A stretch of 64,000 bases of DNA, from positions 92,306-156,305 of the forward strand of contig JAJPHD010000001.1 of assembly GCA_021325455.1 (NCBI GenBank). Direction: 5' to 3'. Position 1 is the first letter of the stretch. The number at the start of each line of letters is the position of its first letter. The notes beneath the pieces are model-generated. The model ran no database searches and had not been told where the DNA came from. It saw only the letters and a list, made by a program, of their open reading frames with translations. The position numbers and the translations under genes were made by a program. This DNA comes from Actinomycetota bacterium. Lineage in GTDB: Bacteria; Actinomycetota; Acidimicrobiia; Acidimicrobiales; JAJPHD01. Positions 16,200 through 25,838 of the stretch are shown here, in pieces.

Positions 16200-16988
16200 T
16201 CATGGCTTCGGGTAGCGGACCTCCCACAGGCACAGCCCATGGGGCGGGGCCGGCGAGGCGGCCAGGGAGCGGTCGCCCGACCTGAGCACCCAGGACACCT
16301 CGCCCGCCCGCCGGCGGCCCCGCCCCACCTCCACGAGGAGCCCCACCAGCGAGCGCACCATCTGGTGGCAGAAGGAGCTGGCCTCGATGTGGAAGCAGAG
16401 CAGGTCCCCGCTGGGGGCCACCTGCCTGGTCCAGCGGGCCTCCTTCACCCGGCGCACGAGGGAGCCCCCTGCCGGGGGGCGCCGGCAGAAGGCGGAGAAG
16501 TCCTGCTCGCCCAGGATGGGGTCGGTGGCGGCCTCCATGGCCCGCAGCTCCAGCCTCGTCGTGAGGTGCCAGGTCCAGCGGGCCAGCCAGGGGTCAGGGA
16601 AGGGGGCCTGGTGGATCCAGTACCGGTAGCAACGGGATACGGCACAGCGCCGGGCGTCGAAGCGGGGGTCGGCCACCACCGCCTCCCTCACCACCACCTC
16701 GGGCCCCAGCATGGCCGTGCAGGACCGCCCCAGGGCAGCGGCATCCAGGGGCCTCCGCCTCCTGCCCACCACGGCGGGCAGGTCGGCATGCACCACCTGC
16801 CCCCAGGCGTGGACCCCGGCATCGGTGCGCCCCGCGCACGTGAGCCGGACAGGCTCTCCCACCACCGCCTCCATGGCGCCCGCCAGCGCACCGGCCACCG
16901 TGCGCTGGCCGGACTGGGGGGCGAAGCCGTGGAAGCCCGAACCGTCGTAGGCGACCGTCATCCGCACCCTCACGGTCCCTTCCGACAC
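16200..16988 (-). CDS. truA: tRNA pseudouridine(38-40) synthase
   Basis: Converts uridines 38-40 in the anticodon arm of many tRNAs. The 262-residue protein has the catalytic aspartate (Asp56) in CAGRTDAGVHAWGQV, the opening MTVAYDGSGFHGFAPQ, and the later RRCAVSRCYRYWI and FHIEASSFCHQMVRSLVG motifs. All are as expected for TruA, and the length is normal. It is the last gene of the long minus-strand ribosomal run, 24 bp downstream of rplQ, and ends at a hairpin. Confidence 0.95.
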   Translation of the reverse strand: MSEGTVRVRMTVAYDGSGFHGFAPQSGQRTVAGALAGAMEAVVGEPVRLTCAGRTDAGVHAWGQVVHADLPAVVGRRRRPLDAAALGRSCTAMLGPEVVVREAVVADPRFDARRCAVSRCYRYWIHQAPFPDPWLARWTWHLTTRLELRAMEAATDPILGEQDFSAFCRRPPAGGSLVRRVKEARWTRQVAPSGDLLCFHIEASSFCHQMVRSLVGLLVEVGRGRRRAGEVSWVLRSGDRSLAASPAPPHGLCLWEVRYPKP

Positions 16989-17012
16989 CGGGGGGTCCTG
17001 TCGACGAGGGCC

Positions 17013-17375
17013 TTACTGGACCAGCTCGATGCGGGCCATGGGGGCGTTGTCGCCGTGACGGGGGCCCAGCTTGAGGATGCGGGTGTACCCTCCGGGACGA
17101 TCGGCGTAGCGGGGCGCCACCTCGGAGAAGAGCTTGTGGGCCATGTCCCGGTCCCCCAGGAACGCCATCACCTGGCGGTGGTTGTGCAGGCCGCCCTTCT
17201 TGGCCTTGGTGATGAGCTTCTCCGCCACCGGCCGGAGGGCCTTGGCCTTGGCCTCGGTGGTGACGAGGGCCTCGGCGGCCACCAGGGAGGCAGCCAGGTT
17301 GGCCAGCATGGCCCGCTGGTGAGCAGCGTCCCCGCCGAGACGGCGGCCCTTGCGGGGGCGGGCGGGAACCGTCAC
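17013..17375 (-). CDS. rplQ: 50S ribosomal protein L17
   Basis: L17, a large-subunit protein near the tunnel exit. The 120 residues include [22 protein letters not shown] (shown as [11 protein letters not shown] and MLANLAASL) and [22 protein letters not shown], which are diagnostic. It begins with a short basic [10 protein letters not shown]. It starts one base after the rpoA stop, as in the alpha operon of most bacteria. Confidence 0.96.
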   Translation of the reverse strand: MTVPARPRKGRRLGGDAAHQRAMLANLAASLVAAEALVTTEAKAKALRPVAEKLITKAKKGGLHNHRQVMAFLGDRDMAHKLFSEVAPRYADRPGGYTRILKLGPRHGDNAPMARIELVQ

Positions 17376-17376
17376 C

Positions 17377-18318
17377 TCAGGACTCCTTGGAGCGCAGCGA
17401 CAGGCCCCGCTCGTCCAGGCGCAGGATGACCTCGTCCAGGGACTTCTGCCCGAAGTTGGTGATGGCCAACAGGTCGTCCTCGGTGCGCTCCACCAGCTCC
17501 CCGATGGTGTTGATCTGGGCCCGCTTCAGGCAGTTGCGGGGGCGCTCGGTGAGCTCGAGGTCCTCGATGGGCAGGTCCAGGTCGGGGGAGCCGCTGGAGA
17601 TGGCCCCCACCTCGCCCAGCTCCAGGCCCTGGGGCCGGTCGCTCATGTCGGCCACCAGGCCCACCAGGGAGCGCAGGGTCTCCCCTGCCGAGGCCAGGGC
17701 CTCCCGGGGGCTGATCGACCCGTCCGTCTCGATGTCCAGCACGAGCTGGTCGTAGTTGGTGGACTGCTCCACCCTGGTCGGCTCCACGCTGAAGGCCACC
17801 CTGCGCACGGGGGAGAAGATGGAGTCCACCGGGATGATCCCGATGGTGGAGGACCGCTTGTTGCGCTCGGCCGAGGCGTAGCCCCGGCCCCGCTCCACGG
17901 TGACGTCCATGGCCAGGCGGCCCTTGGAGTTGAGGGTGGCCAGATGCAGCTCGGGGTTGAGGACCTCCACGTCGGCGGTGAGCTGCAGGTCGCCCGCAGT
18001 GACCTCCGCCGGCCCCCGCACGTCCAGGCGCAGGGTGACGGGTGAGTCGCTCTCCACCCGCAGGACGATGTCCTTCAGGTTCAAGATGATGTCGGTGACG
18101 TCCTCCTTCACCCCCGGCAGGGTGGTGAACTCATGGAGGGCATCGTCGAAGCGGACCTGGGTGACCGCTGCGCCCGGTATCGAGGAGAGCAGCGTCCGCC
18201 GCAGGGAGTTCCCCAGCGTGTGGCCGAAGCCGGGCTCCAGGGGGCCCATGGAGAACCGCTGGCGGTTGCCCTCTTCCTCCCCGAGGGCTTCGACGGTGGG
18301 ACGTTGGATGATGAGCAC
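17377..18318 (-). CDS. rpoA: RNA polymerase alpha subunit
   Basis: Alpha subunit that dimerises to nucleate RNA polymerase assembly. The 313 residues have the N-terminal domain ([20 protein letters not shown], with [16 protein letters not shown]) and a C-terminal helix-hairpin-helix domain ([40 protein letters not shown]) that contacts UP elements and regulators. Length and both domains are normal. It sits between rpsD and rplQ. Confidence 0.98.
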   Translation of the reverse strand: MLIIQRPTVEALGEEEGNRQRFSMGPLEPGFGHTLGNSLRRTLLSSIPGAAVTQVRFDDALHEFTTLPGVKEDVTDIILNLKDIVLRVESDSPVTLRLDVRGPAEVTAGDLQLTADVEVLNPELHLATLNSKGRLAMDVTVERGRGYASAERNKRSSTIGIIPVDSIFSPVRRVAFSVEPTRVEQSTNYDQLVLDIETDGSISPREALASAGETLRSLVGLVADMSDRPQGLELGEVGAISSGSPDLDLPIEDLELTERPRNCLKRAQINTIGELVERTEDDLLAITNFGQKSLDEVILRLDERGLSLRSKES

Positions 18319-18341
18319 GACCGCAAATCTCCTTCTGGCGG

Positions 18342-18968
18342 TTACTTCGAGTAGAGCTCGATGATCAGCTGCTCGCGCACGGGGACGTCGATGTGCTCCC
18401 GCAGGGGCGGGTTGAGGACCCGCACGGTCAGCCCCTCGGCCTCCGCCTCCAGCCAGGGCGGCACCGACCGGTCAAGGGTGTCCATGTTGTGGCGGATGAC
18501 GATCATCTCCCGTGCCGCCTGGGACAGGCTGACCCGGTCTCCCTGGCGGACCCGGTAGGAGGGGATGGTCACCTTCTTGCCGTTCACGCTCACATGCCCG
18601 TGGCGCACCAGCTGGCGGGCCTGGGCCCGGCTGGCCCCCCACCCGGCCCGGTAGGCCACGTTGTCCAGGCGCATCTCCAGCATGCGCAGCAGGTTCTCAC
18701 CCGACACCCCGGGCTGGCGGGTGGCCTCGTCGTAGAGGCCGACGAACTGGCGCTCGAGGACCCCGTATATGCGGCGGGCCTTCTGCTTCTCTCGCAGCTG
18801 GGCCTGGTACTCCGATCCCTGGCGCAGCCGGTCCCGGCCGTGCTCGCCGGGCGGGTAGGGGCGCCGCTCGATCGGGCACTTCATCGAGTCGCACTTGGGA
18901 CCCTTCAGGAACAGCTTCATCTTCTCCCGCCGGCACAGCCGGCACGCCGGACCCGTGTAGCGAGCCAC
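18342..18968 (-). CDS. rpsD: 30S ribosomal protein S4
   Basis: S4, a primary 16S rRNA-binding protein and, in many bacteria, regulator of the alpha operon. GTG at 18968 gives 208 residues beginning (M)ARYTGPACRLCRREK. The frame is open upstream, but that part overlaps rpsK in another frame and is not S4-like. Four cysteines (CRLC and KCDSMKC) form the zinc-binding N-terminus of the C+ type of S4. The S4 RNA-binding motif RQLVRHGHVSVNGKKV and the C-terminal VREQLIIELYSK are present. Confidence 0.96.
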   Translation of the reverse strand: MARYTGPACRLCRREKMKLFLKGPKCDSMKCPIERRPYPPGEHGRDRLRQGSEYQAQLREKQKARRIYGVLERQFVGLYDEATRQPGVSGENLLRMLEMRLDNVAYRAGWGASRAQARQLVRHGHVSVNGKKVTIPSYRVRQGDRVSLSQAAREMIVIRHNMDTLDRSVPPWLEAEAEGLTVRVLNPPLREHIDVPVREQLIIELYSK

Positions 18969-18987
18969 GCGCTCTCCTCTCTCGCGC

Positions 18988-19386
18988 CTAGACCCGGCGC
19001 CGCTTCTTGGGGCGGCAGCCGTTGTGGGGGATGGGGGTGACGTCCTTGATGCTGGCCACCTCGATGCCGCTGGCGGCCAGGGCCCGGTGGGCGGTGTCCC
19101 GGCCCGAGCCCGGCCCCCGCAGCAGCACGTCCACCTTGCGCACGCCGTGCTCCATCGCCCGCCGGGCGCAGGCCTCGGCGGCCAGCTGGGCGGCGAAGGG
19201 CGTGGACTTGCGGGACCCCTTGAAGCCGACATTGCCCGCCGAGGCCCAGGCCAGCACGTTCCCCTCGGGGTCACTGATGGTGACGATGGTGTTGTTGAAC
19301 GAGCTCTTGATATGGGCGATGCCGTAGGCGACGTTCTTGCGCTCTCGCCGCCGGGGCCGGCGGCCGCCTGGCTTGGGCTTGGCCAT
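18988..19386 (-). CDS. rpsK: 30S ribosomal protein S11
   Basis: S11 of the small-subunit platform, lining the mRNA exit. The 132 residues include [39 protein letters not shown] and the end [18 protein letters not shown], all diagnostic. It starts 20 bp after rpsM with a short basic leader. Confidence 0.97.
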   Translation of the reverse strand: MAKPKPGGRRPRRRERKNVAYGIAHIKSSFNNTIVTISDPEGNVLAWASAGNVGFKGSRKSTPFAAQLAAEACARRAMEHGVRKVDVLLRGPGSGRDTAHRALAASGIEVASIKDVTPIPHNGCRPKKRRRV

Positions 19387-19406
19387 CTAGGAAAGCCTCC
19401 CGGTCA

Positions 19407-19787
19407 TCAGTGCTTGCGAACCTTCTTCTTGCCGGCCACGGTCTTCTTGGGGCCCTTGCGGGTGCGGGCATTGGTGTGGGTGCGCTGGCCCCGTACGGGC
19501 AGGCCCCGGCGGTGGCGCAGACCCTGGTAGGAGCCGATCTCCATCTTGCGCTTGATGTCCTGGGCCACGTCCCGGCGCAGGTCGCCCTCGACCTTGAGGT
19601 TGGCGTCGATCCACGACCGCAGCCGGGCCACCTCCTCGTCGGTGAGGTCCCGGACCCTCGTGTCGGGGTCGATCTCGGTGGCCTGGCAGACCCGCTGGGA
19701 GGCCGAAGGCCCGATGCCGTGTATGTAGGTGAGCGAGACCTCCAGCCGCTTCTCGCGGGGGATGTCGACGCCGGCGATGCGTGCCAT
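19407..19787 (-). CDS. rpsM: 30S ribosomal protein S13
   Basis: S13 of the small-subunit head, which bridges to the large subunit and touches P-site tRNA. The 126 residues begin [20 protein letters not shown] and include [32 protein letters not shown] (shown as [18 protein letters not shown]) and a basic C-terminal tail. It follows rpmJ by 9 bp. Confidence 0.97.
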   Translation of the reverse strand: MARIAGVDIPREKRLEVSLTYIHGIGPSASQRVCQATEIDPDTRVRDLTDEEVARLRSWIDANLKVEGDLRRDVAQDIKRKMEIGSYQGLRHRRGLPVRGQRTHTNARTRKGPKKTVAGKKKVRKH

Positions 19788-19796
19788 TGCCTCCTC

Positions 19797-19910
19797 CTAG
19801 CCCTGCCGCTGCTTGTGCCGCGGGTTGCTGCAGATGACCATGATCCGGCCGTGGCGGCGGATCAGCTTGCACTTCTCGCACATGGGCTTGACGCTGGGGC
19901 GAACCTTCAT
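19797..19910 (-). CDS. rpmJ: 50S ribosomal protein L36
   Basis: The smallest large-subunit protein, 37 residues: [20 protein letters not shown], then a second pair of zinc ligands in [13 protein letters not shown]. The ligand set Cys, Cys, Cys, His marks the zinc-binding (C+) form. It lies seven bases after infA and nine before rpsM, the usual place in the alpha operon. Confidence 0.95.
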   Translation of the reverse strand: MKVRPSVKPMCEKCKLIRRHGRIMVICSNPRHKQRQG

Positions 19911-19917
19911 GAAGGCC

Positions 19918-20142
19918 TCACTTGTAGCGGTAGGTGATGCGGCCGCGGGTCAGGTCGTAGGGGGTGATCTCCACTTGGACGCGGTCACCGGGCAGGATGC
20001 GGATGCGGTGCATGCGCATCTTCCCCGAGCTGTGGGCCAGAACCTTGTGGCCGTTCTCCAGCTGCACCCGGAACATGGCGTTGGGAAGGGGCTCGACCAC
20101 GGTCCCCTCCAGCACGATGGCGTCCTCCTTGGGTTTGGGCAG
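19918..20142 (-). CDS. infA: Translation initiation factor IF-1 with a CTG start codon
   Basis: IF-1 blocks the ribosomal A site during initiation. The OB-fold core is unmistakable ([41 protein letters not shown], and the end [11 protein letters not shown]). The only in-frame ATG/GTG candidate (GTG at 20115) would remove the first strand region. Reading from CTG at 20142 gives 74 residues, (M)[12 protein letters not shown], which aligns with the family's MAKKDGAIEVEG. A strong AGGAGG stands five to six bases before the CTG and nothing comparable precedes the GTG. I therefore call the CTG start. Confidence 0.92.
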   Translation of the reverse strand: MPKPKEDAIVLEGTVVEPLPNAMFRVQLENGHKVLAHSSGKMRMHRIRILPGDRVQVEITPYDLTRGRITYRYK

Positions 20143-20303
20143 ATGATCCTCCTACGGTGATCCACGGCTAACACGCCCGGTCGGTGATCCTGCGGGCGTC
20201 CCTCCAGGCGAAACGGCGCTTGGTGCCAGGCACCCGGGGCCTGTCCTGGACCGGGGCGTGCAGGCATGACCGAGCCGTCTGCGGGCAGACAGACAGTCTA
20301 GCG

Positions 20304-21047
20304 TCACCCGGCCAGGGTCAGCACCTCGGGGCCGGCGGGCGTGAGGGCGACGGTGTGCTCGAAGTGGGCCGAGAGGCTGCCGTCGGCCGTCACCACGCTC
20401 CATCCGTCGGCGAGGGTCACGGTGGGCGCCTGGCCCAGGTTGACCATGGGCTCGATGGCCAGCACATGTCCCACCTTGAGGCGGGGGCCGGGCCGCCCCG
20501 GCCAGTAGTTGGGCACCTGGGGGTCCTCGTGCATGGCCGTGCCGATCCCATGGCCCACGTACTCCCGGACCACCGACATGCCCGCCTTCTCCACCACCTC
20601 CTCGACCGCCCGGCCGATCTCGTTCAGGCGGTTCCCGTCCTCCATCTGCCCGATCCCGGCCCACAGGGCGGCCTCGGTGACCTCCATGAGGCGGCGGGCC
20701 TGGGGGGCCACGGCGCCGATGGCCATGGTGAAGGCGGCATCCCCGTGGTAGCCGGCCACTATGGCCCCGCAGTCCACCGAGAGGATGTCCCCCTCCTCCA
20801 GCCGGTAGTCCCCCGGGATCCCGTGGACGACCATGTCGTTGGGGGAGGTGCATATGGCGGCCGGGAAGCCCCGGTAGCCGAGGAAGCTGGAGCGGGCCTG
20901 CCTCTCCGCCAGCACCCGGCGGGCCACTCCATCCAGCTCGGCGGTGGTCACCCCGGGGCGGGCGGCGGCCCGGATGCGCTCGTGCATCTCGGCCACCACC
21001 CGGCCGGCCCGGCGCATCTTGGCTATCTCCTCGGGGCTCCTCCTCAT
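20304..21047 (-). CDS. map: Type I methionine aminopeptidase
   Basis: Removes the N-terminal methionine from new proteins. The 247-residue protein has the pita-bread fold signatures: DMVVHGIPGDYRLEEGDILS, the metal ligands in SVDCGAIVAGYHGDAAFT, GHGIGTAMHEDPQVPNY and the final LAIEPMVNLG, with a late glutamate in the region after TVALTPAGPEVLTLAG missing only its tail. Length is that of the simple class without N-terminal extension. It overlaps adk by four bases (ATGA) and precedes infA after a 161-bp gap in which I see no convincing promoter. Confidence 0.95.
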   Translation of the reverse strand: MRRSPEEIAKMRRAGRVVAEMHERIRAAARPGVTTAELDGVARRVLAERQARSSFLGYRGFPAAICTSPNDMVVHGIPGDYRLEEGDILSVDCGAIVAGYHGDAAFTMAIGAVAPQARRLMEVTEAALWAGIGQMEDGNRLNEIGRAVEEVVEKAGMSVVREYVGHGIGTAMHEDPQVPNYWPGRPGPRLKVGHVLAIEPMVNLGQAPTVTLADGWSVVTADGSLSAHFEHTVALTPAGPEVLTLAG

Positions 21048-21721
21048 CGGGCCGCCAGCTGCAGCTGGCGACGGTGGTCGATGGCCCTCACCAGCCGCTC
21101 CATCACCTCGTCGGGATGGCCGGTCCCGTTCACCGACAGCAGCTTGTCCCGCTCCATGTACCAGTCGATGAGCGGGGCTGTCTCCTCCTCGTACAGGGCC
21201 AGGCGCCTCCGGATGGCCGCCACCGTGTCATCGGCCCGCTGCACCACCTCTCCGCCACAGATGTCGCAGGTCCAGTTCACCGACGGTGGGCGCTCGGTGC
21301 TGTAGTTGGCGCCGCAGGCGCTGCAGGTGCGCCGGCTGGCCAGGCGGTGGAGCACGACCTCGGTGGGCACGGCCAGCTCCACGGCCAGGTCCAGGGTCTC
21401 GGGCGCCAGTATCTCCTGGAGGCCCTGGGCCTGGGCTGCCGTGCGAGGGAACCCGTCCAGCACGAAGCCCCGGACCCGGGTGTCGTCCTGGGCCAGGCGC
21501 TCGGCCACCACTCCCAGCACGATGTCGTCGGGCACCAGCTCCCCGGCCTCCAGGTACTCCTTGGCCTTGCGCCCGAGCTCGCTGCCCGACCGGGTGGCAG
21601 CCCGGAAGATGTCACCGGTCGAGATGTGGGGCACGACGTAGTGGTGGGACAGGCGGCTGCACTGGGTGCCCTTGCCCGCCCCCTGCTTGCCGAGGACGAT
21701 GAGCCGGATGCCAGGTACCAA
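21044..21721 (-). CDS. adk: Adenylate kinase
   Basis: Interconverts ATP, AMP and ADP. The 225 residues have the P-loop LGKQGAGKGTQ, the AMP site STGDIFRAA, the FVLDGFPRT motif and a long LID with two Cys pairs (CSACGANY and CDICGGEV), so it is the zinc-binding long form. The start is GTG at 21721, directly beside the secY stop. It lies between secY and map as in most spc-type operons. Confidence 0.97.
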   Translation of the reverse strand: MVPGIRLIVLGKQGAGKGTQCSRLSHHYVVPHISTGDIFRAATRSGSELGRKAKEYLEAGELVPDDIVLGVVAERLAQDDTRVRGFVLDGFPRTAAQAQGLQEILAPETLDLAVELAVPTEVVLHRLASRRTCSACGANYSTERPPSVNWTCDICGGEVVQRADDTVAAIRRRLALYEEETAPLIDWYMERDKLLSVNGTGHPDEVMERLVRAIDHRRQLQLAAR

Positions 21722-23008
21722 CTAGCTGAGAAAGCCCTCGTAGTTGCGCATCATGAGCTGGCTGTCGATCTGCTTGAGGGTCTCCAGCGAGACCCCCACG
21801 GCAATGAGGAGCGTCACTCCGGCAAAGGGTATGGAGGTGACGTGCCACGCCGACAGCAGGAGGGAGGGGGTGATGGCCACGATGGCGAGGAACAGGGAGC
21901 CAGGGAGGGTGAGCCGGTAGAGGATGCCGGCCAGGTAGCGCTGGGTGGGCTGGCCGGGCCGGATGCCGGGGATGTAGCCGCCCTGCTTGCGGATGATGTC
22001 GGCTTGCTGGGCGGGGTCGAACTGGATGCTGACGTAGAAGTAGGTGAAAAGGACGGTGAGGACGCCATAGATGCAGATGTACCACAGGCTGGTGGGCTGC
22101 AGCTGGTTGTTTATGAAGGTCCTCATGGCCTGCCATGGCACCACGTTCGAGATCAGCACCGGGAAGTAGAGGATGGAGCTGGCGAAGATTATCGGGATGA
22201 CCCCCGCCTGGTTGACCTTGAGGGGGATGAAGGTGCTCTGCCCCCCGTACTCGCGCCGGCCCATCACCCGCTTGGCGAAGGTCACCGGGATGCGCCGTTG
22301 GCCCAGCTCCATCACCACGATGGCCACCATGAGCACCAGGGCCACGGCCACGATGATGGCGAACTTGAAGCGCCCCCCCTGGGCCAGTACCGCGCCGCCC
22401 CCGGCCGGTATGCCCGCCACCACCTCCACGAAGATGATGATGGACATGCCCTGCCCGATGCCCCTCTGGGTGATGAGCTCGCCCAACCACATCACGAAGG
22501 CGGTGCCGGCGGTGAGGGTCACCACTATGAACAGGATGCGGGGCACCGTGAAGTGGGGGATGAGGTCGACGTTGGTCGCCCCGCCGAAGATGCTGCCGTT
22601 GTGGAAGGCGAAGGTGAGGCCGGTGGACTGCATGACGGCCAGGGCGACGGTGAGGTAGCGGGTGGTCTGGGTCAGCTTGCGCTGGCCCACCGCTCCCTGG
22701 TCGCGCCACTCCTCGAGCTTGGGGATCACCGTCACCAGCAGCTCGATGATGATGGCGGCGGTGATGTAGGGCATGATGCCCAGCCCGAACACGGCGAAGC
22801 GGGTGAGGGCCCCGCCGGTGAACAGGTTGAGGAAGCCGAGGATGCCGCCCGCCTTGGCCTGCTGCTCCAGCTGGTGCACCGCCGAGAGGCTCACGCCGGG
22901 GACGGGGACGTTGGCGCCCAGCTCGTACACGGCGATGATGACCAAGGTGAACAGGACCTTGTTGCGCAGGTCCCTCACCTTGAACATGTTCAGCAGGCTG
23001 GACAGCAC
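21722..23008 (-). CDS. secY: Preprotein translocase subunit SecY
   Basis: The channel of the Sec export machinery, 428 residues with ten membrane helices. Diagnostic pieces are NMFKVRDLRNKVLFTLVII, GIMPYITAAIIIELL with the plug region, the RGIGQGMSIIIF loop and SYFYVSIQF-like TYFYVSIQFDP before the cytoplasmic QGGYIPGIRPG loop. The length is normal. It follows rplO after 38 bp and abuts adk. SecE is encoded 26 kb upstream next to nusG. Confidence 0.98.
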   Translation of the reverse strand: MLSSLLNMFKVRDLRNKVLFTLVIIAVYELGANVPVPGVSLSAVHQLEQQAKAGGILGFLNLFTGGALTRFAVFGLGIMPYITAAIIIELLVTVIPKLEEWRDQGAVGQRKLTQTTRYLTVALAVMQSTGLTFAFHNGSIFGGATNVDLIPHFTVPRILFIVVTLTAGTAFVMWLGELITQRGIGQGMSIIIFVEVVAGIPAGGGAVLAQGGRFKFAIIVAVALVLMVAIVVMELGQRRIPVTFAKRVMGRREYGGQSTFIPLKVNQAGVIPIIFASSILYFPVLISNVVPWQAMRTFINNQLQPTSLWYICIYGVLTVLFTYFYVSIQFDPAQQADIIRKQGGYIPGIRPGQPTQRYLAGILYRLTLPGSLFLAIVAITPSLLLSAWHVTSIPFAGVTLLIAVGVSLETLKQIDSQLMMRNYEGFLS

Positions 23009-23046
23009 GGCAGCTCCTGTGCCGAAGGGGGCCCGGGCTGGCCGTG

Positions 23047-23535
23047 TCAGCGGTTGGTCAGCGCATTACCCCTGGCAGGGGGTCGCCCGTGCCCGAACGG
23101 TGGCGGGATCACTGTTACCGTACCTCCTGCAGCCGTGATGGACCGCTCGGCCGATGCCGAGAAGGCATGGGCCGAGACCTGCAGGGGCCGGTGGAGCTCT
23201 CCCCGGCCCAGCACCTTGACCAGGCCCGTCTTGTGCACCAGGCCCCGCTGGCGCAGGGACTCGGGCGTCACCACGTCCTCCTCCACCTTGTCCAGGGTGT
23301 CGAGGTTTACCACGTGGTACTCCACCCGGAAGGGGTTCTTGAACCCCTTCAGCTTGGGCACCCGCTGCGACAGGGGGAGCTGGCCGCCCTCGAAGCCGGG
23401 CTTGACGGTGTCGCGCGCCCGCTGGCCCTTGGTGCCCCGGCCGGCGGTCTTGCCCCCCTTGCCGGCGATGCCGCGTCCCACCCGGCGCCTGCGCTGGTGC
23501 GAGCCGGGGGCGGGCTTCAGATCATGGACCTTCAT
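23047..23535 (-). CDS. rplO: 50S ribosomal protein L15
   Basis: L15, a late assembly protein. It opens [20 protein letters not shown] and has the glycine-rich [17 protein letters not shown] segment and [18 protein letters not shown]. At 162 residues it is slightly longer than the common 145-150, the surplus being a C-terminal tail rich in Pro, Gly and Arg. It overlaps rpmD by 14 bases. Confidence 0.96.
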   Translation of the reverse strand: MKVHDLKPAPGSHQRRRRVGRGIAGKGGKTAGRGTKGQRARDTVKPGFEGGQLPLSQRVPKLKGFKNPFRVEYHVVNLDTLDKVEEDVVTPESLRQRGLVHKTGLVKVLGRGELHRPLQVSAHAFSASAERSITAAGGTVTVIPPPFGHGRPPARGNALTNR

Positions 23536-23764
23536 GGCTCTCCTGTCCCTTGGACGGCACCGGCCCCTCGGAGCCCCGGACGCGGTCCACCCTGACCAGG
23601 TGCGCCACCCGGGCGATCATCCCCCGCACCGAGGGATCGTCGGGGAGCCGGTTGGTCTTCCCGATCCGGCCCAGGCCCAGGGCCTTGAGCGTGCCCCGGT
23701 GCTTGGGCTTGGAACCGATGGACGACCCTACCTGCCTCACCACGAGCACCCGCTCGGAGCCCAT
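23522..23764 (-). CDS. rpmD: 50S ribosomal protein L30
   Basis: L30, 80 residues: [40 protein letters not shown] and [16 protein letters not shown] are the family blocks. A polar C-terminal tail of about 18 residues exceeds the usual 60-residue form. Its start overlaps the rpsE stop, and its tail overlaps rplO. Confidence 0.95.
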   Translation of the reverse strand: MGSERVLVVRQVGSSIGSKPKHRGTLKALGLGRIGKTNRLPDDPSVRGMIARVAHLVRVDRVRGSEGPVPSKGQESHEGP

Positions 23765-24312
23765 CAGGCCACCTCCACCGGCTCGTGGGGGCCCCGCTGG
23801 CGCTCCTGGTAGGCCCGCAGCACACCACTCGGGGTGACCTCGCCGGCGGACTTGCCCCTGAGCCGGGCCACCTCGTCCGGGCGTCGCAGGGCCTTCAGGC
23901 CGGCGATGGTGGCGTGGGCCACGTTGATGCCGTTGGGCGAGCCGAGCGACTTGCCGACGATGTCGTGGATGCCCGCCATCTCCAGGATGGCCCGGGCCGC
24001 CCCCCCGGCAATGACCCCCGTGCCGGGGGCCGCCGGCTTGAGCAGCACCCGGCCCGCGCCGCTCTCCCCGATGACGGGATGGGTGATGGTCGTCCCTGCC
24101 AGCGGCACCTCGAACAGGTTCTTCCTGGCCTCCTCGATGCCCTTCTGGACAGCCAGGCCGGCCTCCTTGGCCTTCCCGTAGCCAAGGCCGACATGGCCAT
24201 TGCCATCGCCGATGACCATGAGGGCGGTGAAGGAGAACCGCCGGCCCCCCTTCACTACCTTGGCCACCCGGTTGACCTTGATGGTGCGCTCTTCGTACTG
24301 GGTCTCTGGCAT
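23764..24312 (-). CDS. rpsE: 30S ribosomal protein S5
   Basis: S5 takes part in decoding fidelity and mRNA unwinding. The 182 residues have the double-stranded RNA-binding N-domain ([19 protein letters not shown] and [12 protein letters not shown]) and the C-domain ([19 protein letters not shown], then [12 protein letters not shown]). Normal length. It sits between rplR (3 bp) and rpmD (1 bp overlap). Confidence 0.97.
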   Translation of the reverse strand: MPETQYEERTIKVNRVAKVVKGGRRFSFTALMVIGDGNGHVGLGYGKAKEAGLAVQKGIEEARKNLFEVPLAGTTITHPVIGESGAGRVLLKPAAPGTGVIAGGAARAILEMAGIHDIVGKSLGSPNGINVAHATIAGLKALRRPDEVARLRGKSAGEVTPSGVLRAYQERQRGPHEPVEVA

Positions 24313-24315
24313 CGC

Positions 24316-24675
24316 CTACAGCTCCAATCCGGACTCTCGTGCCGCTCGCGCCACGGCCGCCACCCGGCCGTGGTAGCGGAACCCACCCCGGTCGAAGACC
24401 ACCCGGGTCACCCCTGCCTCGCGGGCCCGGGCGGCCACCAGGCGCCCCACTTCCTCGGCAGCGGCCACGTTCCCGGTGGGCCGGCGCCGGAGGCCGGGCT
24501 CCATGGTGGACGCCGCGGCCAGGGTCCTGCCGGCGGCATCGTCGATGACCTGGGCCACGATGTGGCGGTTGGACCGGAAGACGGCCAGGCGGGGCCTCTC
24601 CGGCGTACCCGACACCTTCCTGCGGACCCGGGCGTGCCGGCGCCGCCGAGCCACGAGGGTGTGGCGGGTGCTCAC
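24316..24675 (-). CDS. rplR: 50S ribosomal protein L18
   Basis: L18 binds 5S rRNA. The 119 residues include [35 protein letters not shown] and [20 protein letters not shown], which are diagnostic. Normal length. It overlaps rplF by four bases. Confidence 0.97.
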   Translation of the reverse strand: MSTRHTLVARRRRHARVRRKVSGTPERPRLAVFRSNRHIVAQVIDDAAGRTLAAASTMEPGLRRRPTGNVAAAEEVGRLVAARAREAGVTRVVFDRGGFRYHGRVAAVARAARESGLEL

Positions 24676-25211
24676 TTGGCCGCCTTCCCGGCCTTGCGCA
24701 CCACGCGCTCGCCCGCGTAGCGGACGCCCTTGCCCTTGTACGGCTCGGGCCGGCGGAGGCCCCGCACGTTGGCCGCCACCTGGCCCACCAGCTCCTTGTC
24801 GATCCCCTTGACCCGGATCCGGGTGGGGGCAGGCACCTCGAAGGTGATCCCCTCGGGGGCCCTCACGGGGACGGTGTGGGAGAAGCCGAGGGCCATCTCC
24901 AGCTCGCCCGGTCCCTTCGCCGTGGCCCGGTAGCCCACTCCCACGATCTCGAGCTCCTTCACGAAGCCAGCCGTGACACCGGTCACCATGTTGGCCACCA
25001 AAGAACGGGTGAGCCCGTGCAGGGCGCGGTTGTGGCGCTGGTCGTCGGGGCGCTCCACCAGGAGGGAGGAGCCCTCCTGGCGGAGGGTGATCTCGCCCGG
25101 GAGCTGGCGGGACAGGGTCCCTCCGGGGCCGCCCACCGTCACCGTCCTGCCCTCCACCGTCACCGTCACCCCCTCAGGCACCGGGATGGGTGTCCGTCCG
25201 ATCCTCGACAT
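24672..25211 (-). CDS. rplF: 50S ribosomal protein L6
   Basis: L6 lies near the factor-binding site. The 179 residues have the two repeated domains, beginning [20 protein letters not shown], and the C-terminal signature [19 protein letters not shown]. Normal length. It lies 18 bp downstream of rpsH. Confidence 0.97.
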   Translation of the reverse strand: MSRIGRTPIPVPEGVTVTVEGRTVTVGGPGGTLSRQLPGEITLRQEGSSLLVERPDDQRHNRALHGLTRSLVANMVTGVTAGFVKELEIVGVGYRATAKGPGELEMALGFSHTVPVRAPEGITFEVPAPTRIRVKGIDKELVGQVAANVRGLRRPEPYKGKGVRYAGERVVRKAGKAAK

Positions 25212-25229
25212 CTTGGCTGAGCTCCTCCC

Positions 25230-25634
25230 TCACCACACGTAGCAGAGGACCTCGCCGCCCATCCGGCGCTGGCGAGCCTCCCGGTCGGTCATGAGGCCCT
25301 GGCTGGTCGACAGCACTGCCACCCCCAGGCCCCCGAGCACGCGGGGCAGGTAATCGGCACGGCTGTAGACCCGCAACCCGGGCTTGGACACCCTGCGCAG
25401 GCCGGAGATCGTCCGGGCCCGGTCGGGGGTGTACTTCATCGTGATCTCCAGCACCCGGCCGGGCCGGCCCGACGCCTCGGTGCAGCGGTACCCGGAGATG
25501 TACCCCTCCCGCTCCAGGATGGCGGCCAGGTTCTCCTTCAGCTTGGAGCCCGGCATCTGCACGGTCTCCTTCATCGACATGTTGGCATTGCGGATGCGGG
25601 TCAGCATGTCGGCGATGGGATCGGTCATGGTCAT
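25230..25634 (-). CDS. rpsH: 30S ribosomal protein S8
   Basis: S8 binds the central domain of 16S rRNA. From ATG 25634 it has 134 residues: [15 protein letters not shown] at the start and [20 protein letters not shown] near the end. The frame is open further upstream but there overlaps rpsN and is not S8-like. A GGGGGAGAGG stretch just before the ATG supports the start; a second ATG two codons later is also possible. Confidence 0.96.
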   Translation of the reverse strand: MTMTDPIADMLTRIRNANMSMKETVQMPGSKLKENLAAILEREGYISGYRCTEASGRPGRVLEITMKYTPDRARTISGLRRVSKPGLRVYSRADYLPRVLGGLGVAVLSTSQGLMTDREARQRRMGGEVLCYVW

Positions 25635-25650
25635 GGGTCCTCTCCCCCTC

Positions 25651-25836
25651 TCACCAGCTCGCCTTGGTGACGCCGGGGATCTCCCCGTTGTGCACCATGT
25701 CCCTGAGGCAGATACGGCACAGCCCGAACTTGCGGTAGACGGCATGGGGCCGCCCACACCGCCGGCAGCGGGTGTAGGCGCGTACCTTGAACTTGGGCTT
25801 GCGCTGCTGCTTCTCGATGAGAGCCTTCTTGGCCAC
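25651..25836 (-). CDS. rpsN: 30S ribosomal protein S14, zinc-binding (type Z)
   Basis: The 61-residue short S14: (M)[20 protein letters not shown], then [20 protein letters not shown], whose four cysteines bind zinc. GTG 25836 was chosen over the TTG two codons earlier because its GGGAG ribosome-binding sequence is better spaced and because family members begin MAKKAL. It lies between rplE (2 bp) and rpsH. Also named rpsZ. Confidence 0.95.
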   Translation of the reverse strand: MAKKALIEKQQRKPKFKVRAYTRCRRCGRPHAVYRKFGLCRICLRDMVHNGEIPGVTKASW

Positions 25837-25838
25837 TC

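Noticed and set aside
20143-20303. A small gene or riboswitch between map and infA
   Set aside because: Short frames there lack conserved sequence, and only a weak GTCTG/CAGAC dyad is present.
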